Part shown: in pieces, positions 49,531 through 58,945 of the stretch | Layout of the letters: each line of letters starts with the position of its first letter | How positions within the stretch are numbered: position 1 is the first letter of the stretch | Notes under the pieces: model-generated | Database searches by the model: none | What the model saw: the letters and a program-made list of their open reading frames with translations, nothing else | What the model was told of the DNA's origin: nothing | NCBI RefSeq assembly: GCF_001984195.1 | Contig: NZ_MTQN01000012.1 | Coordinates: 124,001 to 188,000 of the forward strand | Reading direction: 5' to 3' | Source: Kribbella sp. ALI-6-A | Lineage (GTDB): Bacteria > Actinomycetota > Actinomycetes > Propionibacteriales > Kribbellaceae | DNA: 64,000 nt | Translations under genes and position numbers: made by a program

Positions 49531-50203
49531 TCCGCTGCGCGTGCTGGTGGTGGAGGACGACCCGGTCGCCGCCGAGGCGCACCGCACGTACGTCGATCGG
49601 CTGCCCGGCTTCACCTGCGTCGGCATCGCCGGTACGGCGGCGCGGGCGCTGTCGGTGCTGACCCACGGGCAGGTCGACCTGGTGCTGCTGGACATGAACC
49701 TGCCGGACGGGCACGGGCTGGACGTCGTCCGCCGGATGCGTGCTTCGGGCAACCAGACCGACGTGGTGGCGGTGACGTCGGCCCGGGAGGTGTCGGCGGT
49801 GCAGGCCGCGGCGCGGATCGGCGTCGTGCAGTACGTGCTGAAACCGTTCGCCTTCGAAACGTTGCGGGACCGGCTGTCGGCGTACGCCCGGCAGCGTCGC
49901 GCGGCCGAGGCGGGCCAGGTCGTCGCGGACCAGGACGAGGTCGACCGGTTGTTGCATCCGGCAACCGTTTCTTCCGTTCCCAAAGGGCTTGCCGGGTCGG
50001 TTCTGGATCGGGTGGTGCAACTGCTGGGCAACCGTGAGGGCTGGACCGCCGAGGAGGTGGCCACGGAGTTGGGCACGTCGCGGATCACGGCTCGGCGGTA
50101 CCTGGAGCACCTGGCTGATCAGCAGCAGGTGCTGCGCACCCAGCGCTACGACGGGCGCAGCGGACGGCCGAAGGTCGAGTACAGCTGGGTCAGCGAAAGC
50201 TGA
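49523..50203 (+). CDS. CitB/DcuR-type response regulator
   Basis: 226 residues: receiver domain (VLVVEDDPVAAEAH, phospho-Asp in LVLLDMNLPDG, VLKPFAFETLRDRL) and a C-terminal helix-turn-helix (WTAEEVATELGTSRITARRYLEHL), as in DcuR/CitB regulators of dicarboxylate and citrate uptake. GTG at 49523 overlaps the kinase stop by 8 bases. dctA, on the other side of the kinase, is the obvious target. Confidence 0.88.
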   Translation: MPDPLRVLVVEDDPVAAEAHRTYVDRLPGFTCVGIAGTAARALSVLTHGQVDLVLLDMNLPDGHGLDVVRRMRASGNQTDVVAVTSAREVSAVQAAARIGVVQYVLKPFAFETLRDRLSAYARQRRAAEAGQVVADQDEVDRLLHPATVSSVPKGLAGSVLDRVVQLLGNREGWTAEEVATELGTSRITARRYLEHLADQQQVLRTQRYDGRSGRPKVEYSWVSES

Positions 50204-50227
50204 TTCGTGCGGGTTTGCCCGGGTGCG

Positions 50228-50722
50228 TCAGGCGCGGACGAGCGTGGCCCAGAGGTGCGGCTGCAGCGGCTGGCCCTCGGCGGCCATGTCGTAGGCCCAG
50301 AGCAGCTCGCCCTTGACCAGCCCGTACAGGCGGTGACCGGCCGCGACCTCCTTGGCGGTGGCCGTCCGGGCGATCACGTCGGTCTGCATCTCGATCTTGG
50401 CGCCGTCCATCTCGCCGTACCAGATCTCGGCGAAGCCGGTCGGGTGCGCCAGCACGACCTCGAGCTTGTTGTCCGGCTTGGGCCGCCAGAACCCGGTCTC
50501 GACCGCGAGCGGACGCTCCTTGGTGCCGTCCTCGCCGACCACGTAGGTCTGGCTCACGTAGTGCAGGTACGGCTTGCCGTTGTGGCTGAAGTCGATCTGC
50601 TGCCCGAACTCGAACTTCTCGATCGTCGGGTAGTCACCGTGCCCGCGGCCCTCCCAGCGCCCGAGCAGCCAGGCGAGCGGCATCAGGTCGGGGTGCAGGT
50701 CCTGCGGGATCTCGAAAGCCAT
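50228..50722 (-). CDS. Nitrobindin-type heme-binding beta-barrel protein (FABP/THAP4-like)
   Basis: 164 residues with the bacterial nitrobindin opening LLGRWEGRGHGDYPTIE (GxWxGxG motif) and the C-terminal QPHLWATL-type ending with the likely heme-ligating His. The family binds ferric heme and can detoxify peroxynitrite. It is a single-domain protein of typical length. It lies 14 bases after a 35-codon membrane peptide gene, so the two may share a transcript. Confidence 0.88.
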   Translation of the reverse strand: MAFEIPQDLHPDLMPLAWLLGRWEGRGHGDYPTIEKFEFGQQIDFSHNGKPYLHYVSQTYVVGEDGTKERPLAVETGFWRPKPDNKLEVVLAHPTGFAEIWYGEMDGAKIEMQTDVIARTATAKEVAAGHRLYGLVKGELLWAYDMAAEGQPLQPHLWATLVRA

Positions 50723-50736
50723 CGGAGTCGCCGGCG

Positions 50737-50844
50737 TCAGTTCGTGCTGCGGCCGCGGTACAGCCGGTAGACGACGAACGCCGAGAACCAGGCCATGAAC
50801 ACACTGACCAGGACCAGGAGGGTCGTGAAGATGAGGTGCAGCAC
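50737..50844 (-). CDS. 35-residue single-pass membrane peptide
   Basis: A short gene with GTG at 50844 and TGA at 50737-50739: one membrane segment (LIFTTLLVLVSVFMAWFS, then AFVVYRLYRGR) and a short basic C-terminus. Codon bias is strong and the frame is in operon spacing with nitrobindin. Similar small membrane peptides are widespread but usually missed by annotation. The ribosome site is weak. Confidence 0.6.
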   Translation of the reverse strand: MLHLIFTTLLVLVSVFMAWFSAFVVYRLYRGRSTN

Positions 50845-50894
50845 GTTCGCCAGTCTAGGGGATGACCGCCCGGAGGCTGAGCTACGGTGGCGTG

Positions 50895-51257
50895 ATGTCC
50901 CGCACGCTGGTGATCAAGCTGACCGCAGGCGCCGAAGAACCCGAACGCGCCAACCAGGCCTTCACGGTGGCGGCCACCGCCGTCGCGTCGGGTGCCACCG
51001 TCTCTTTGTGGCTCACCGGTGACGCCGTTTGGTTCGCCGTGCCTGGCCGGGCGGAGAGCTTCACGCTTCCGCACGCCGCGCCGCTCAGGGATCTGCTGGC
51101 GGCCGTCCTCGCGGGCGGCACACTGACCGTGTGCACCCAGTGCGCCAAGCGCCGGGACCTGACCGAGGGCGATCTGCTGCCCGGCACGCGGATCGCGGGG
51201 GCGCCGGCGTTCACGGAGGAGATCCTCACCGACGACGTGCAGGCCATCGTCTACTGA
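50895..51257 (+). CDS. DsrE-family sulfur-relay-like protein
   Basis: 120 residues of the DsrE/YchN fold (SRTLVIKLTAGAEEPERANQA, VSLWLTGDAVWFAVPG). A Cys pair in TVCTQCAKRRDLTEGDLL could carry sulfur or bind metal, as in some DsrE proteins. It lies across from the nitrobindin gene. Its exact role is unknown. ATG at 50895 (GGTGG upstream) is preferred over a GTG one codon before. Confidence 0.82.
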   Translation: MSRTLVIKLTAGAEEPERANQAFTVAATAVASGATVSLWLTGDAVWFAVPGRAESFTLPHAAPLRDLLAAVLAGGTLTVCTQCAKRRDLTEGDLLPGTRIAGAPAFTEEILTDDVQAIVY

Positions 51258-51275
51258 TCTGTCACCACCGACCGC

Positions 51276-51306
51276 GTTGCCCAGGCGCTTTCTGCGGTTG
51301 GGCAAC
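51276..51306. terminator. Hairpin between convergent DsrE and repetitive-protein genes
   Basis: An 8-bp stem (GTTGCCCA at 51276-51283, complement at 51299-51306) with a 15-base loop lies between the two convergent stops. Confidence 0.55.
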
Positions 51307-51332
51307 CCGGTCGGGTGAAGTCCTCCGGGACC

Positions 51333-53195
51333 TCAGCGGTCTCGGCCTTGGGGGTCCCGGCCGCGTTCGGTGTCGCGCTGGTGCTGGGCGCCGGGGGTCC
51401 GGCCGGCTTGGCCTGCCGGTTCGAGCTGGCGGTCGGAGCGGGACGCGCCCTCGGCGGGACCGGCGACGCCTTCCCGGGTGACCGCGGTGAGCTTGGCTAT
51501 CTCGTCGCTGGACATCGCGGGGGCGGTGGACTGCTGACCGTTGGAGCGCTGGCCGTCCTGCTGAGCGGCCCGGCGATCCTCTGCGAGGCGGGTCTCCAGC
51601 GGGCCTGAGGGGTTCTGAGCCTCCCGCGCCTGGGCTTCGGCCCGCTTGTCGCCGCCGGTCGGCAAGGCTGACGTCTCGACCTGCACGGGCTCCTGCTGGG
51701 CTTGCGCCTGCTGAGCCTGTGCGTCAGGCCCGTCGCGGTCCGGCTGCTGCTGGTCGTTCTCCTGCCCGTCCACCGCAGACACGTCCTGCCCGAGCTCGGT
51801 CTCCCGCTCAACCTGCTGGTTCACCGCCTGCCCGGCTTGTTCCAGCCCAGGCTGGTCCTGCCCGGGTTGATCCAGGCCCGACTGCTCGACCTCATCGCGG
51901 CCCGGCTGATCCTGCTCAACCTGATCCCGGCCGGCCTGCTCCTGCTCCGCCACTGGCTGCTCGCGGTCGACCTCCGGATCGTCCCGCGCGACGTCACCCT
52001 GCTCCACCTGCGGGTCGGCGTCGGCCCGCTCAGCCTGATCGCGGTCTGCTGCCTGCCCGTCAACCATCGGCTGCGCCTGATCGACCTCCTGCGAGGCCCG
52101 CTCCGGGCCCGCCTGGTCCACCTCCTGCGGGTCCCGCTCCGGGCCGGACTGGTCCAGGTTCTGCGAGTCCTGCTCGGGGCCGGACTGGTCAGCCTCCCGC
52201 GACTCCTGCTCGGGACCGCTCTGGTCGACCTCCTGCGAGGCCCGCTCCGGCTCAGCCGGCTCGACCTCCGGCTGGTCCTGCTCGGCACGTTCGGGCTCGG
52301 GCTGGTCCTGGCCGCGTTGCTCCTGCAGCTGTTCCGCCGGCGGCTGCGCGCGGTCTACCTCGACGTCGTCGCGCGCGACATCGCCTTGTTCCACCTGCGG
52401 ATCAGCCTCACCGCGCTCACCCTGGTTCGCCTCCTGCCCCTCGCGGTCGGCACGATCCAGCGCCGCGGCACCGGCTCCGGCTGCCGCTACGGGAAGTACG
52501 TCGGGACCATCCGGACCGTTCTGCTCCTCCCGCGCACGGTCCTGTTCCCTGCGCGCCTGCTCTCGGTCGTCCGTCTCACGCTCGAGGTCCTCGTTCTGCT
52601 CGCGCTGGTCGGCTTCGCGGTCGGTTTCGAGGTTGTCGGGTACGCGATCGCCGTCGGCGTCGCTCAGGCGGTCGACCTCGGCCTGCTCCAGCTCGCGGTC
52701 GCGGGGGTTCGGGATTCGGTCGCCGTCGACGTCCAGCGGGTCGCGGCCGTCGCGGCCTTGTTCGCGCTCGGGCTGGGCGTCGACGTCGTCGCGCACCAGT
52801 TCCTCGTCCCGCAGGGCGCGCTCGACCAGGCCGAGCATCAGCATCCGCTGCTGGTGCTGGGACAAGTTCTGCAGCTGGGCCTTGGCCTCAGGGTTGTGGC
52901 GCATGAAGTCCACGACCGCCTGGGTCATCTCCCGGCGTTCCTTGTAGTCGAGCTGCCGCTCCTGCTGCTCCAGCCCGCGGTCGCCGCGCCCTTCCCGCTC
53001 CGGGCGGTTGTTGTTCGGCGGGATGATGTTGTCCGGGCTGTCGAGCGCCGGCGCGCCGACCGGCTGTCGCGCCCGGCCGCGCCGCAGCGCCCTACGCATC
53101 CCCTTGAACCTCTGCCGCACGACCCCCGCGGCCCGTTTCAGCCCGCGGTACAGGTCCTCGAACAGCTCTTCCTCGATCGACTGGGCCTGCGCCAT
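51333..53195 (-). CDS. Highly repetitive charged (Gln/Asp/Glu/Arg) protein of unknown function
   Basis: 620 residues. A folded N-terminal part (EEELFEDLYRGLKRAAGVV, basic RQRFKGMRRALRRGRARQ, and a helical MTQAVVDFMRHNPEAKAQ segment) is followed by two thrombospondin-3-like calcium motifs (DVDGDRIPN and DADGDRVPDNLE near 150-190) and about 400 residues of low-complexity sequence. That tail holds five or so 12-residue repeats of the DQSGPEQ type (52078-52250) and a duplicated 26-residue block starting ADPQVEQGDVARDD. No signal peptide is seen. ATG at 53195 is preferred; it overlaps the upstream stop. Confidence 0.75.
   Translation of the reverse strand: MAQAQSIEEELFEDLYRGLKRAAGVVRQRFKGMRRALRRGRARQPVGAPALDSPDNIIPPNNNRPEREGRGDRGLEQQERQLDYKERREMTQAVVDFMRHNPEAKAQLQNLSQHQQRMLMLGLVERALRDEELVRDDVDAQPEREQGRDGRDPLDVDGDRIPNPRDRELEQAEVDRLSDADGDRVPDNLETDREADQREQNEDLERETDDREQARREQDRAREEQNGPDGPDVLPVAAAGAGAAALDRADREGQEANQGERGEADPQVEQGDVARDDVEVDRAQPPAEQLQEQRGQDQPEPERAEQDQPEVEPAEPERASQEVDQSGPEQESREADQSGPEQDSQNLDQSGPERDPQEVDQAGPERASQEVDQAQPMVDGQAADRDQAERADADPQVEQGDVARDDPEVDREQPVAEQEQAGRDQVEQDQPGRDEVEQSGLDQPGQDQPGLEQAGQAVNQQVERETELGQDVSAVDGQENDQQQPDRDGPDAQAQQAQAQQEPVQVETSALPTGGDKRAEAQAREAQNPSGPLETRLAEDRRAAQQDGQRSNGQQSTAPAMSSDEIAKLTAVTREGVAGPAEGASRSDRQLEPAGQAGRTPGAQHQRDTERGRDPQGRDR
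52078..52250 (-). repeat. 36-bp tandem repeat within the charged protein
   Basis: About five imperfect 36-bp units encode 12-residue repeats (DQSGPEQ/DQAGPER type). They are degenerate enough to be old but ordered enough to keep frame. Confidence 0.7.
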
Positions 53196-53758
53196 CACGC
53201 CACCTCGCTCGCATAGACGGAGTACGCGAAACCGGCGGTCGGGTTCGCCTCACCCGGCAGCAGCCGGGTGGCGTACAGGTGGATCTCCGCGCCGGGCCGC
53301 AGCCACACCGCGAGGTGCCGCCGCCGCTCCCGCCACTCGTCGGGGATCCGCGGGTCGTCGCCGGGCCCGACGAACACCGGGTCGCCCCAGTGCTGCCGCG
53401 CCAGCGCCAGCTGGTCGGGCCAGTGGTCGTCGATCAGGTCCTCCGCGTCGGCGACCTCGTCCGCAGCGATGTTGTACGCCGACCAGGTGCCGCGCGGGCT
53501 TTCGGGCAGGACGGCGTCCGGCAGCGCCAGCATGACGGTCTCCCGCGGGGTGACCAGGCCCCACGCGTACTCGGCCGGGTCGATGTCGCCCGGCGCCCAT
53601 GGCTGCCAGCCGGTCGCGGCGACCACGCGCGCGACCAGCGCACGGATCCCGGCCGGACCGGTCTCCTGCGGGCCCCACAGCCGGCTCCAGTCGCCCACTT
53701 CCGCGAGGTCGGCCATCGCGCGCGCGTCCTCGTCCGGCGACCGCAGCTGCGTCCTCAC
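53195..53758 (-). CDS. Conserved-looking protein of unknown function, coupled to the charged protein
   Basis: 187 residues, acidic, no membrane segment. It contains WGPQETGPAGIRALVARVV, a Trp/Pro-rich centre (GWQPWAPGDIDPAEYAWG) and HLAVWLRPGAEIHLYATRLLPGE. The family is not recognised. GTG at 53758 has AGGAGAAGG upstream and overlaps the preceding small frame's stop by 4 bases. Its own stop overlaps the charged-protein ATG, so the genes form one coupled operon. Confidence 0.7.
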   Translation of the reverse strand: MRTQLRSPDEDARAMADLAEVGDWSRLWGPQETGPAGIRALVARVVAATGWQPWAPGDIDPAEYAWGLVTPRETVMLALPDAVLPESPRGTWSAYNIAADEVADAEDLIDDHWPDQLALARQHWGDPVFVGPGDDPRIPDEWRERRRHLAVWLRPGAEIHLYATRLLPGEANPTAGFAYSVYASEVA

Positions 53759-54054
53759 TGACCTTCTCCTCTCCGAGCACACTCCCGGGCGGACTGGCAC
53801 GACCGGCACGTCCGTCTCAGGTTAAGCCGGATCGGTGCCACCGTGCTCCGACGTATCCACAGGCCCACCGGATCCCGCGTCCCGCCCGGCGGGACCAACC
53901 ACCCTCCCACGCCGGTCCGCACCTCGCGACCCGGCAAAACCTGCAATCCGACAACGATCCGGCCGCGGCGCGCCAGCACCGGAGCCGATCCGTCGGGGAG
54001 CCGTAAGTCCAGGGCCCGACGTTCGCGGTCGGTAACCGTGCAGGGGCCGGACAA
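53755..54054 (-). CDS. Possible 99-residue gene coupled to the 187-residue protein
   Basis: The frame from a TTG at 54054 ends in a stop that overlaps the next GTG (GTGA), the typical coupling geometry. The product has TDRERRALDLRLPDGSAPV, a Gly/Trp-rich middle and a Cys-rich end (RRTCRSCQSARECARRGEGQ). GC bias at third positions is weaker than in neighbours, so it could be chance. No ribosome site is obvious for the TTG. Confidence 0.35.
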   Translation of the reverse strand: MSGPCTVTDRERRALDLRLPDGSAPVLARRGRIVVGLQVLPGREVRTGVGGWLVPPGGTRDPVGLWIRRSTVAPIRLNLRRTCRSCQSARECARRGEGQ

Positions 54055-54074
54055 CCGGGTCGCGGCGAGTTCTG

Positions 54075-55327
<1,253 letters not shown>

Positions 55328-55331
<4 letters not shown>

Positions 55332-55786
55332 AAGCCGTCCGCGTACTCCTGGCAGCGACCGGCGTCGGCCTGGGCCTGTGGGGCCTGCGCCTGCTGCTCG
55401 AAACCCTCAGCCCGGAAGCGCTGGTCCGACTGCCCCTCTGGCTCGGCGGCGCCGTACTGGCCGACGACATTCTCCTCGTCCCTCTGACGATCGGAGCCGG
55501 CTGGCTGCTGACCCGATGGTCGACCGGTCCCGGCCGTCACCGCACCATCGACGCCGTCCGCACCACCGCCCTGTACGTCGGGGTGACGACGCTGGTCGCC
55601 ATCCCTCTGCTGCTCCGCCAGGGCAAGGGCGTCAACCCGACCGTGCTGCCGCGCGACTATCTGCGCGACTGGTTGTTGCTCGAGGCCACCATCATCGCGG
55701 CCGGAGTGATCGTGGCGGTGGTTCAGTCCCGGCGGGCGACGTTCAGCAGCTCCCGGGCCGCATCCGGCGACATCGGGGGCCGCTGA
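55328..55786 (+). CDS. Small polytopic membrane protein coupled to the molybdopterin fusion
   Basis: 152 residues with four membrane segments (VRVLLAATGVGLGLWGLRLL, LWLGGAVLADDILLVPLTIG, ALYVGVTTLVAIPLLL, LLLEATIIAAGVIVAVVQ). ATG at 55328 overlaps the upstream stop by 4 bases. It may help assemble or electrically couple the redox protein (inference). Its last 64 bases overlap the 3' end of the convergent BKACE gene. Confidence 0.75.
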
Positions 55787-56553
55787 GCCAGGGTCGCCAG
55801 GGCGGCGGCCCGCTCGACCAGCTCCGCGTTGTGCGTGACCGGCTGCCCCTTCGCGAGCGTGAGCGTGTCCTCCATCCCGACCCGGAGGTGGCCGCCCTTG
55901 GACAGCGCCGCGAGCGCGACCGGGAGCGTGCTCCGGCCGACGCCGGTCGCCGACCACGAGGTGACCGCCGAGGGCAGAGCGTTGACCGCGGCAACCAGTG
56001 CGTCCGGCGTACCGGGCATGCCGCCGGGCACGCCCATCACCAGGTCGCAGTGCACCTTGCCGCCGTACGGCAGACCGAACTTGTCCAGCAGCCGATGCAG
56101 CGCGGCGACGTGCCCGAGGTCGAACAGCTCGAACTCCGGTACGACGTGCCGCTGCTGCGTGAGCTGGTAGAGCTCGGTGACGAACGGCCAGGGGTTCATG
56201 AACACGTCGTCGCCGAAGTTGACCGTGCCCATCGTCAGCGAGCAGGAGTCCGGCGCCGCGTCCAGGACCCGGAGCCGGTGCTCGAACGGGTCGGTGACCG
56301 CACCGCCGGTGGACAGCTGGACGATCAGCGCGGTGTTCTCCCGGACCGCCGTGACGGTCTCGGTCAGCCGGCCGAGATCGAGCGTCGGGCGGTGCTCGGC
56401 GTCGCGGATGTGGATGTGGATCATCGCGGCCCCGGCCGCCTCGCAGCGCTTCGCCGTCTCGACCAGCTCGTCGAGCGTCGTGGGCAACGCCGGGCAGTCC
56501 GCCTTCGCGGTCTCGGCACCGGTCGGGGCAACGGTGATCAACGTCGAGGTCAT
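55723..56553 (-). CDS. Beta-keto acid cleavage enzyme (BKACE, 3-keto-5-aminohexanoate cleavage family)
   Basis: 276 residues of the DUF849/BKACE family, TIM-barrel zinc enzymes that cleave beta-keto acids with acetyl-CoA. IHIHIRD holds the HxH zinc motif and LVIMGVPGGMPGTPD-like and LRVGMEDTLTLAKGQP segments are typical. The substrate cannot be told from sequence alone. It is tail-to-tail with the small membrane protein, overlapping by 64 bases. The start ATG at 56553 matches the family. Confidence 0.88.
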   Translation of the reverse strand: MTSTLITVAPTGAETAKADCPALPTTLDELVETAKRCEAAGAAMIHIHIRDAEHRPTLDLGRLTETVTAVRENTALIVQLSTGGAVTDPFEHRLRVLDAAPDSCSLTMGTVNFGDDVFMNPWPFVTELYQLTQQRHVVPEFELFDLGHVAALHRLLDKFGLPYGGKVHCDLVMGVPGGMPGTPDALVAAVNALPSAVTSWSATGVGRSTLPVALAALSKGGHLRVGMEDTLTLAKGQPVTHNAELVERAAALATLAQRPPMSPDAARELLNVARRD

Positions 56554-56660
56554 GGACGAATCGTGCCAGATGTCAGCTCTGAACGGGAGATTCAGTCGTG
56601 GATCAGCCTGAAGACCGGACGATTTCCTGCCCGTCGGCGGCGTTCGGCAGACTGTGCGGC

Positions 56661-57086
56661 ATGAGAGCAGTGGTGCAGCGAGTCACGCAGGCGTCGGTCG
56701 AGGTCGCGGGCGAGGTGGTCGGGGCGATCGACCGGCCCGGCCTGGTGGTGCTGCTCGGCGTCACCCACGAGGACACCGAGGCCGTCGCCGCGGCACTCGC
56801 GGCGAAGATCTGGACGCTGCGCATCCTGCGCGACGAGCGCTCGGCCGCCGACGAGCAGGCGCCGATCCTGGCGATCAGCCAGTTCACGCTGTACGCCGAC
56901 ACCCGCAAGGGCCGGCGCCCGTCGTGGAGCGCGGCCGCCCCGGGCCCGGTTTCCGAGCCCTTGTACGACGCGTTCTGCGCGGCCCTGGAATCGCTGGGGG
57001 CGAAGGTCGAGCGCGGCCGCTTCGGCGCCGACATGCAGGTGCAGCTGACCAACGACGGCCCGGTCACGTTGATCCTCGACGCCTGA
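56661..57086 (+). CDS. dtd: D-aminoacyl-tRNA deacylase
   Basis: 141 residues. It removes D-amino acids from mischarged tRNA. The N-terminal MRAVVQRVTQASVEV, the catalytic SQFTLYADTRKGRRPSW and the C-terminal NDGPVTLIL are family standards. ATG at 56661 is the normal start; 21 in-frame upstream codons are not used. A minisatellite and a terminator follow. Confidence 0.95.
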   Translation: MRAVVQRVTQASVEVAGEVVGAIDRPGLVVLLGVTHEDTEAVAAALAAKIWTLRILRDERSAADEQAPILAISQFTLYADTRKGRRPSWSAAAPGPVSEPLYDAFCAALESLGAKVERGRFGADMQVQLTNDGPVTLILDA

Positions 57087-57107
57087 CCGTGGCGGACGAG
57101 CGCACCC

Positions 57108-57284
57108 GCGTACCGGCGCACGGCGTCCCCGCATCCCCGCATCCCCGCATCCCCACGTACCGGCGCACGGCGCTCCCGCGTCCCCGCGTCCCCGCGTCCC
57201 CGCGTCCCGGCGTACCGGCGTCCCCGCGTCCCGGAGTACCGACCTCCCGGCGTACCGGCGTACCGGCGTACCGGCGTACCGGAC
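57108..57284. repeat. 8-bp minisatellite, about 22 units
   Basis: Units of the form CGTMCCSG (mostly CGTACCGG and CGTCCCCG) run almost without break, with a few CATCCCCG, CGCACGGC and 7-base variants. The end holds four identical CGTACCGG units (57250-57281). It begins about 20 bases after the dtd stop. Confidence 0.8.
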
Positions 57285-57290
57285 AAAAGA

Positions 57291-57331
57291 AACGACCCCG
57301 GCGCGGATCCGAAGATCCGGCCGGGGCCGTT
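57291..57331. terminator. Terminator shared by dtd and the anchor-P-like gene
   Basis: AACGACCCCGGC and its near-complement GCCGGGGCCGTT enclose a GATCC stem with a CGAA loop. It lies after the minisatellite and before the convergent gene stop. Confidence 0.7.
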
Positions 57332-57390
57332 GCGGTGTGCCTGTCTGGATCGGTGAGGTTCGACTCAGTCAGGTCGGGTGTGTGGCTGGA

Positions 57391-58614
57391 TCAGCCGATC
57401 ACACCGGCGGCCGAGTGGCCCACGACAACCTTGGTGTTCAGGCTGTAGACGTCGATCACCAGGGCGTTGACAGAGATGTAGCGGCTCTGACGCAGGACCT
57501 GGTTGAAGGTCAGCTTGGCGATGCCCGGGATCTCGAGCTCCGCGTTCTCACCGGTCTTGACCGGGTAGACCTTGTTGCCGACCTTGATCGAGGCGATCGT
57601 CGACTTCGAGTTCAGGCCGACCTTGCCGTCCTTGGTCTTCCAGGCCGACGCGGAGGACTCGATCGCGCCGATGGACAGCTTGCCGACCTTGACACCCGCG
57701 ACGTGCGAGCTGAAGTCGACGTAGGACTTGTCCGCGCCGATGTTGCCCCGCTTGGTGGTGAACGCGGCGCCGACGTAGGCGACCTTCGGGATGTTGACCT
57801 CGCCGACGGCGACCCGGTGCAGCTTGCCTTCCGTGCCCTGGCAGGTGGCCTGGTAGGAGGTCGGACCGGACTTGACCAGCTTGTCGACGTTCGCCTTGGT
57901 GGCGTAGGCGTCACCGATGACCAGCGCGGTGGCCGGCTTGGTGACCTCGGCGCGGGTCTTCAGCACCGCGACGTCGACACCCTCGGGGATGTACCGGTTC
58001 TTCACGGTCGCGTGCAGCACGACGGCCTGCGCGTACGAGTAGATGCCGGTGCTGGTCTTCACGCCACCGACGCGGTTCAGCACGATGTAGCCCAGGCCCG
58101 GGACGGCGACCTTGGTGTTCGGCTTGGCCTTGAGCAGCGACGGAACGTTCACGGCGCCGATCTTCACGCCGGCGAAGGTGGTGCTGCCGGTGTAGTACGT
58201 GACGCCGTTCTTGATCCACGCGGTGGTCGTGGTCTTGGCGCCGGTCAGGTGCAGCAGGCTGCCGACGCGGATGTCGGCCGCGGTGGCGGTCGAGGTCACG
58301 CCGTTGCCGCGCTTCTCCGCGAACGCGAAGGTGTCCGTGGTGACCGTGCGAGCGATCGTCTGGTTGTTGATGTTCGCGGTGGCCAGGTCGTTGCGCGAAC
58401 GACGGCTCGCGTCGGTGGTGCAGCTGATCTCGGCCTTGACCTGCGGGCCGCTGGCGACGATGCCGCCCTGGACGTCGGTGCCGATCGAGTAACCGTTGTA
58501 ACCGTAGACCGGCGAGGCGTTCGCCGAGCCCGAGGTGAGCGCGATCGTCGAAGCTACGCCGACAACCGCGGCAACACCCACGGCAGCGAGCTTCTTGTTG
58601 ATGCGGGGTCTCAT
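57391..58614 (-). CDS. Secreted protein with two anchor-P-like repeats
   Basis: 407 residues with a Sec signal peptide (KKLAAVGVAAVVGVASTIAL, cleavage near NASP). The mature protein has two related halves, each ending in a strand-rich segment: VPGLGYIVLNRVGG with AQAVVLHATVKN, and IPGIAKLTFNQVLR with VNALVIDVYSLNTKVVVG. This resembles the choice-of-anchor P family of Gram-positive secreted proteins. No cysteine sorting or LPXTG signal is seen at the C-terminus. Role unknown. Confidence 0.72.
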   Translation of the reverse strand: MRPRINKKLAAVGVAAVVGVASTIALTSGSANASPVYGYNGYSIGTDVQGGIVASGPQVKAEISCTTDASRRSRNDLATANINNQTIARTVTTDTFAFAEKRGNGVTSTATAADIRVGSLLHLTGAKTTTTAWIKNGVTYYTGSTTFAGVKIGAVNVPSLLKAKPNTKVAVPGLGYIVLNRVGGVKTSTGIYSYAQAVVLHATVKNRYIPEGVDVAVLKTRAEVTKPATALVIGDAYATKANVDKLVKSGPTSYQATCQGTEGKLHRVAVGEVNIPKVAYVGAAFTTKRGNIGADKSYVDFSSHVAGVKVGKLSIGAIESSASAWKTKDGKVGLNSKSTIASIKVGNKVYPVKTGENAELEIPGIAKLTFNQVLRQSRYISVNALVIDVYSLNTKVVVGHSAAGVIG

Positions 58615-58945
58615 TAAAACTTCTTCTCCCTGAGTGATGACGTGACCCCAACTGCGGGCCAGGACACAGACACAACTCAGGCGGTCGCGGTAGGTAACGA
58701 GGAAAAGGTGGTCCGTGATCAAACCGTTACCTGATCGCCGATCCGGTGAAAATCGCACCCTTGGCCGGCGGGACCGATTGTGCAATCGAGAAACGCCCGA
58801 CACGCCCAAATCCCTGCAGATGTTGGGCTTTCGGGCCGTCGCGTGCATCAGTACCGGCGACCGGCAACCAGTACGACGCCGACATGCCAAGGGGCCCGGG
58901 CGCGCAAGGCCCGGGCCCCAAGGGGTTCGAACAGACTACAAAGCG
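58615..58945. other. Intergenic region between the secreted gene and DUF1416
   Basis: About 330 bp holding the secreted-gene promoter and the DUF1416 terminator (58891-58919). The middle, from about 58690 to 58880, shows no recognisable gene or known riboswitch pattern. Confidence 0.45.
58891..58919 (-). terminator. Terminator of the sseA/DUF1416 operon
   Basis: A perfect 10-bp stem, GGGGCCCGGG and complement, encloses a 9-base loop, 27 bases past the DUF1416 stop. Confidence 0.75.

Noticed and set aside
48082..50088. Very long minus-strand frame extending dctA to 1129 codons
   Set aside because: The upper part is antisense to the kinase and regulator and lacks domains; the dctA start at 48081 has a good ribosome site.
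51702..53216. 504-codon plus-strand frame rich in Leu/Arg/Val
   Set aside because: It is the shadow of the charged protein on the other strand; Gln/Asp/Glu codons read in reverse give Leu/Val-rich sequence.
57108..57284. CRISPR-like array
   Set aside because: Units are 8 bp without spacers and no cas genes are present; this is a minisatellite.
56603..57286. Minus-strand frame with RYAGT-type repeats
   Set aside because: It is a translation of the 8-bp minisatellite and the antisense of dtd.
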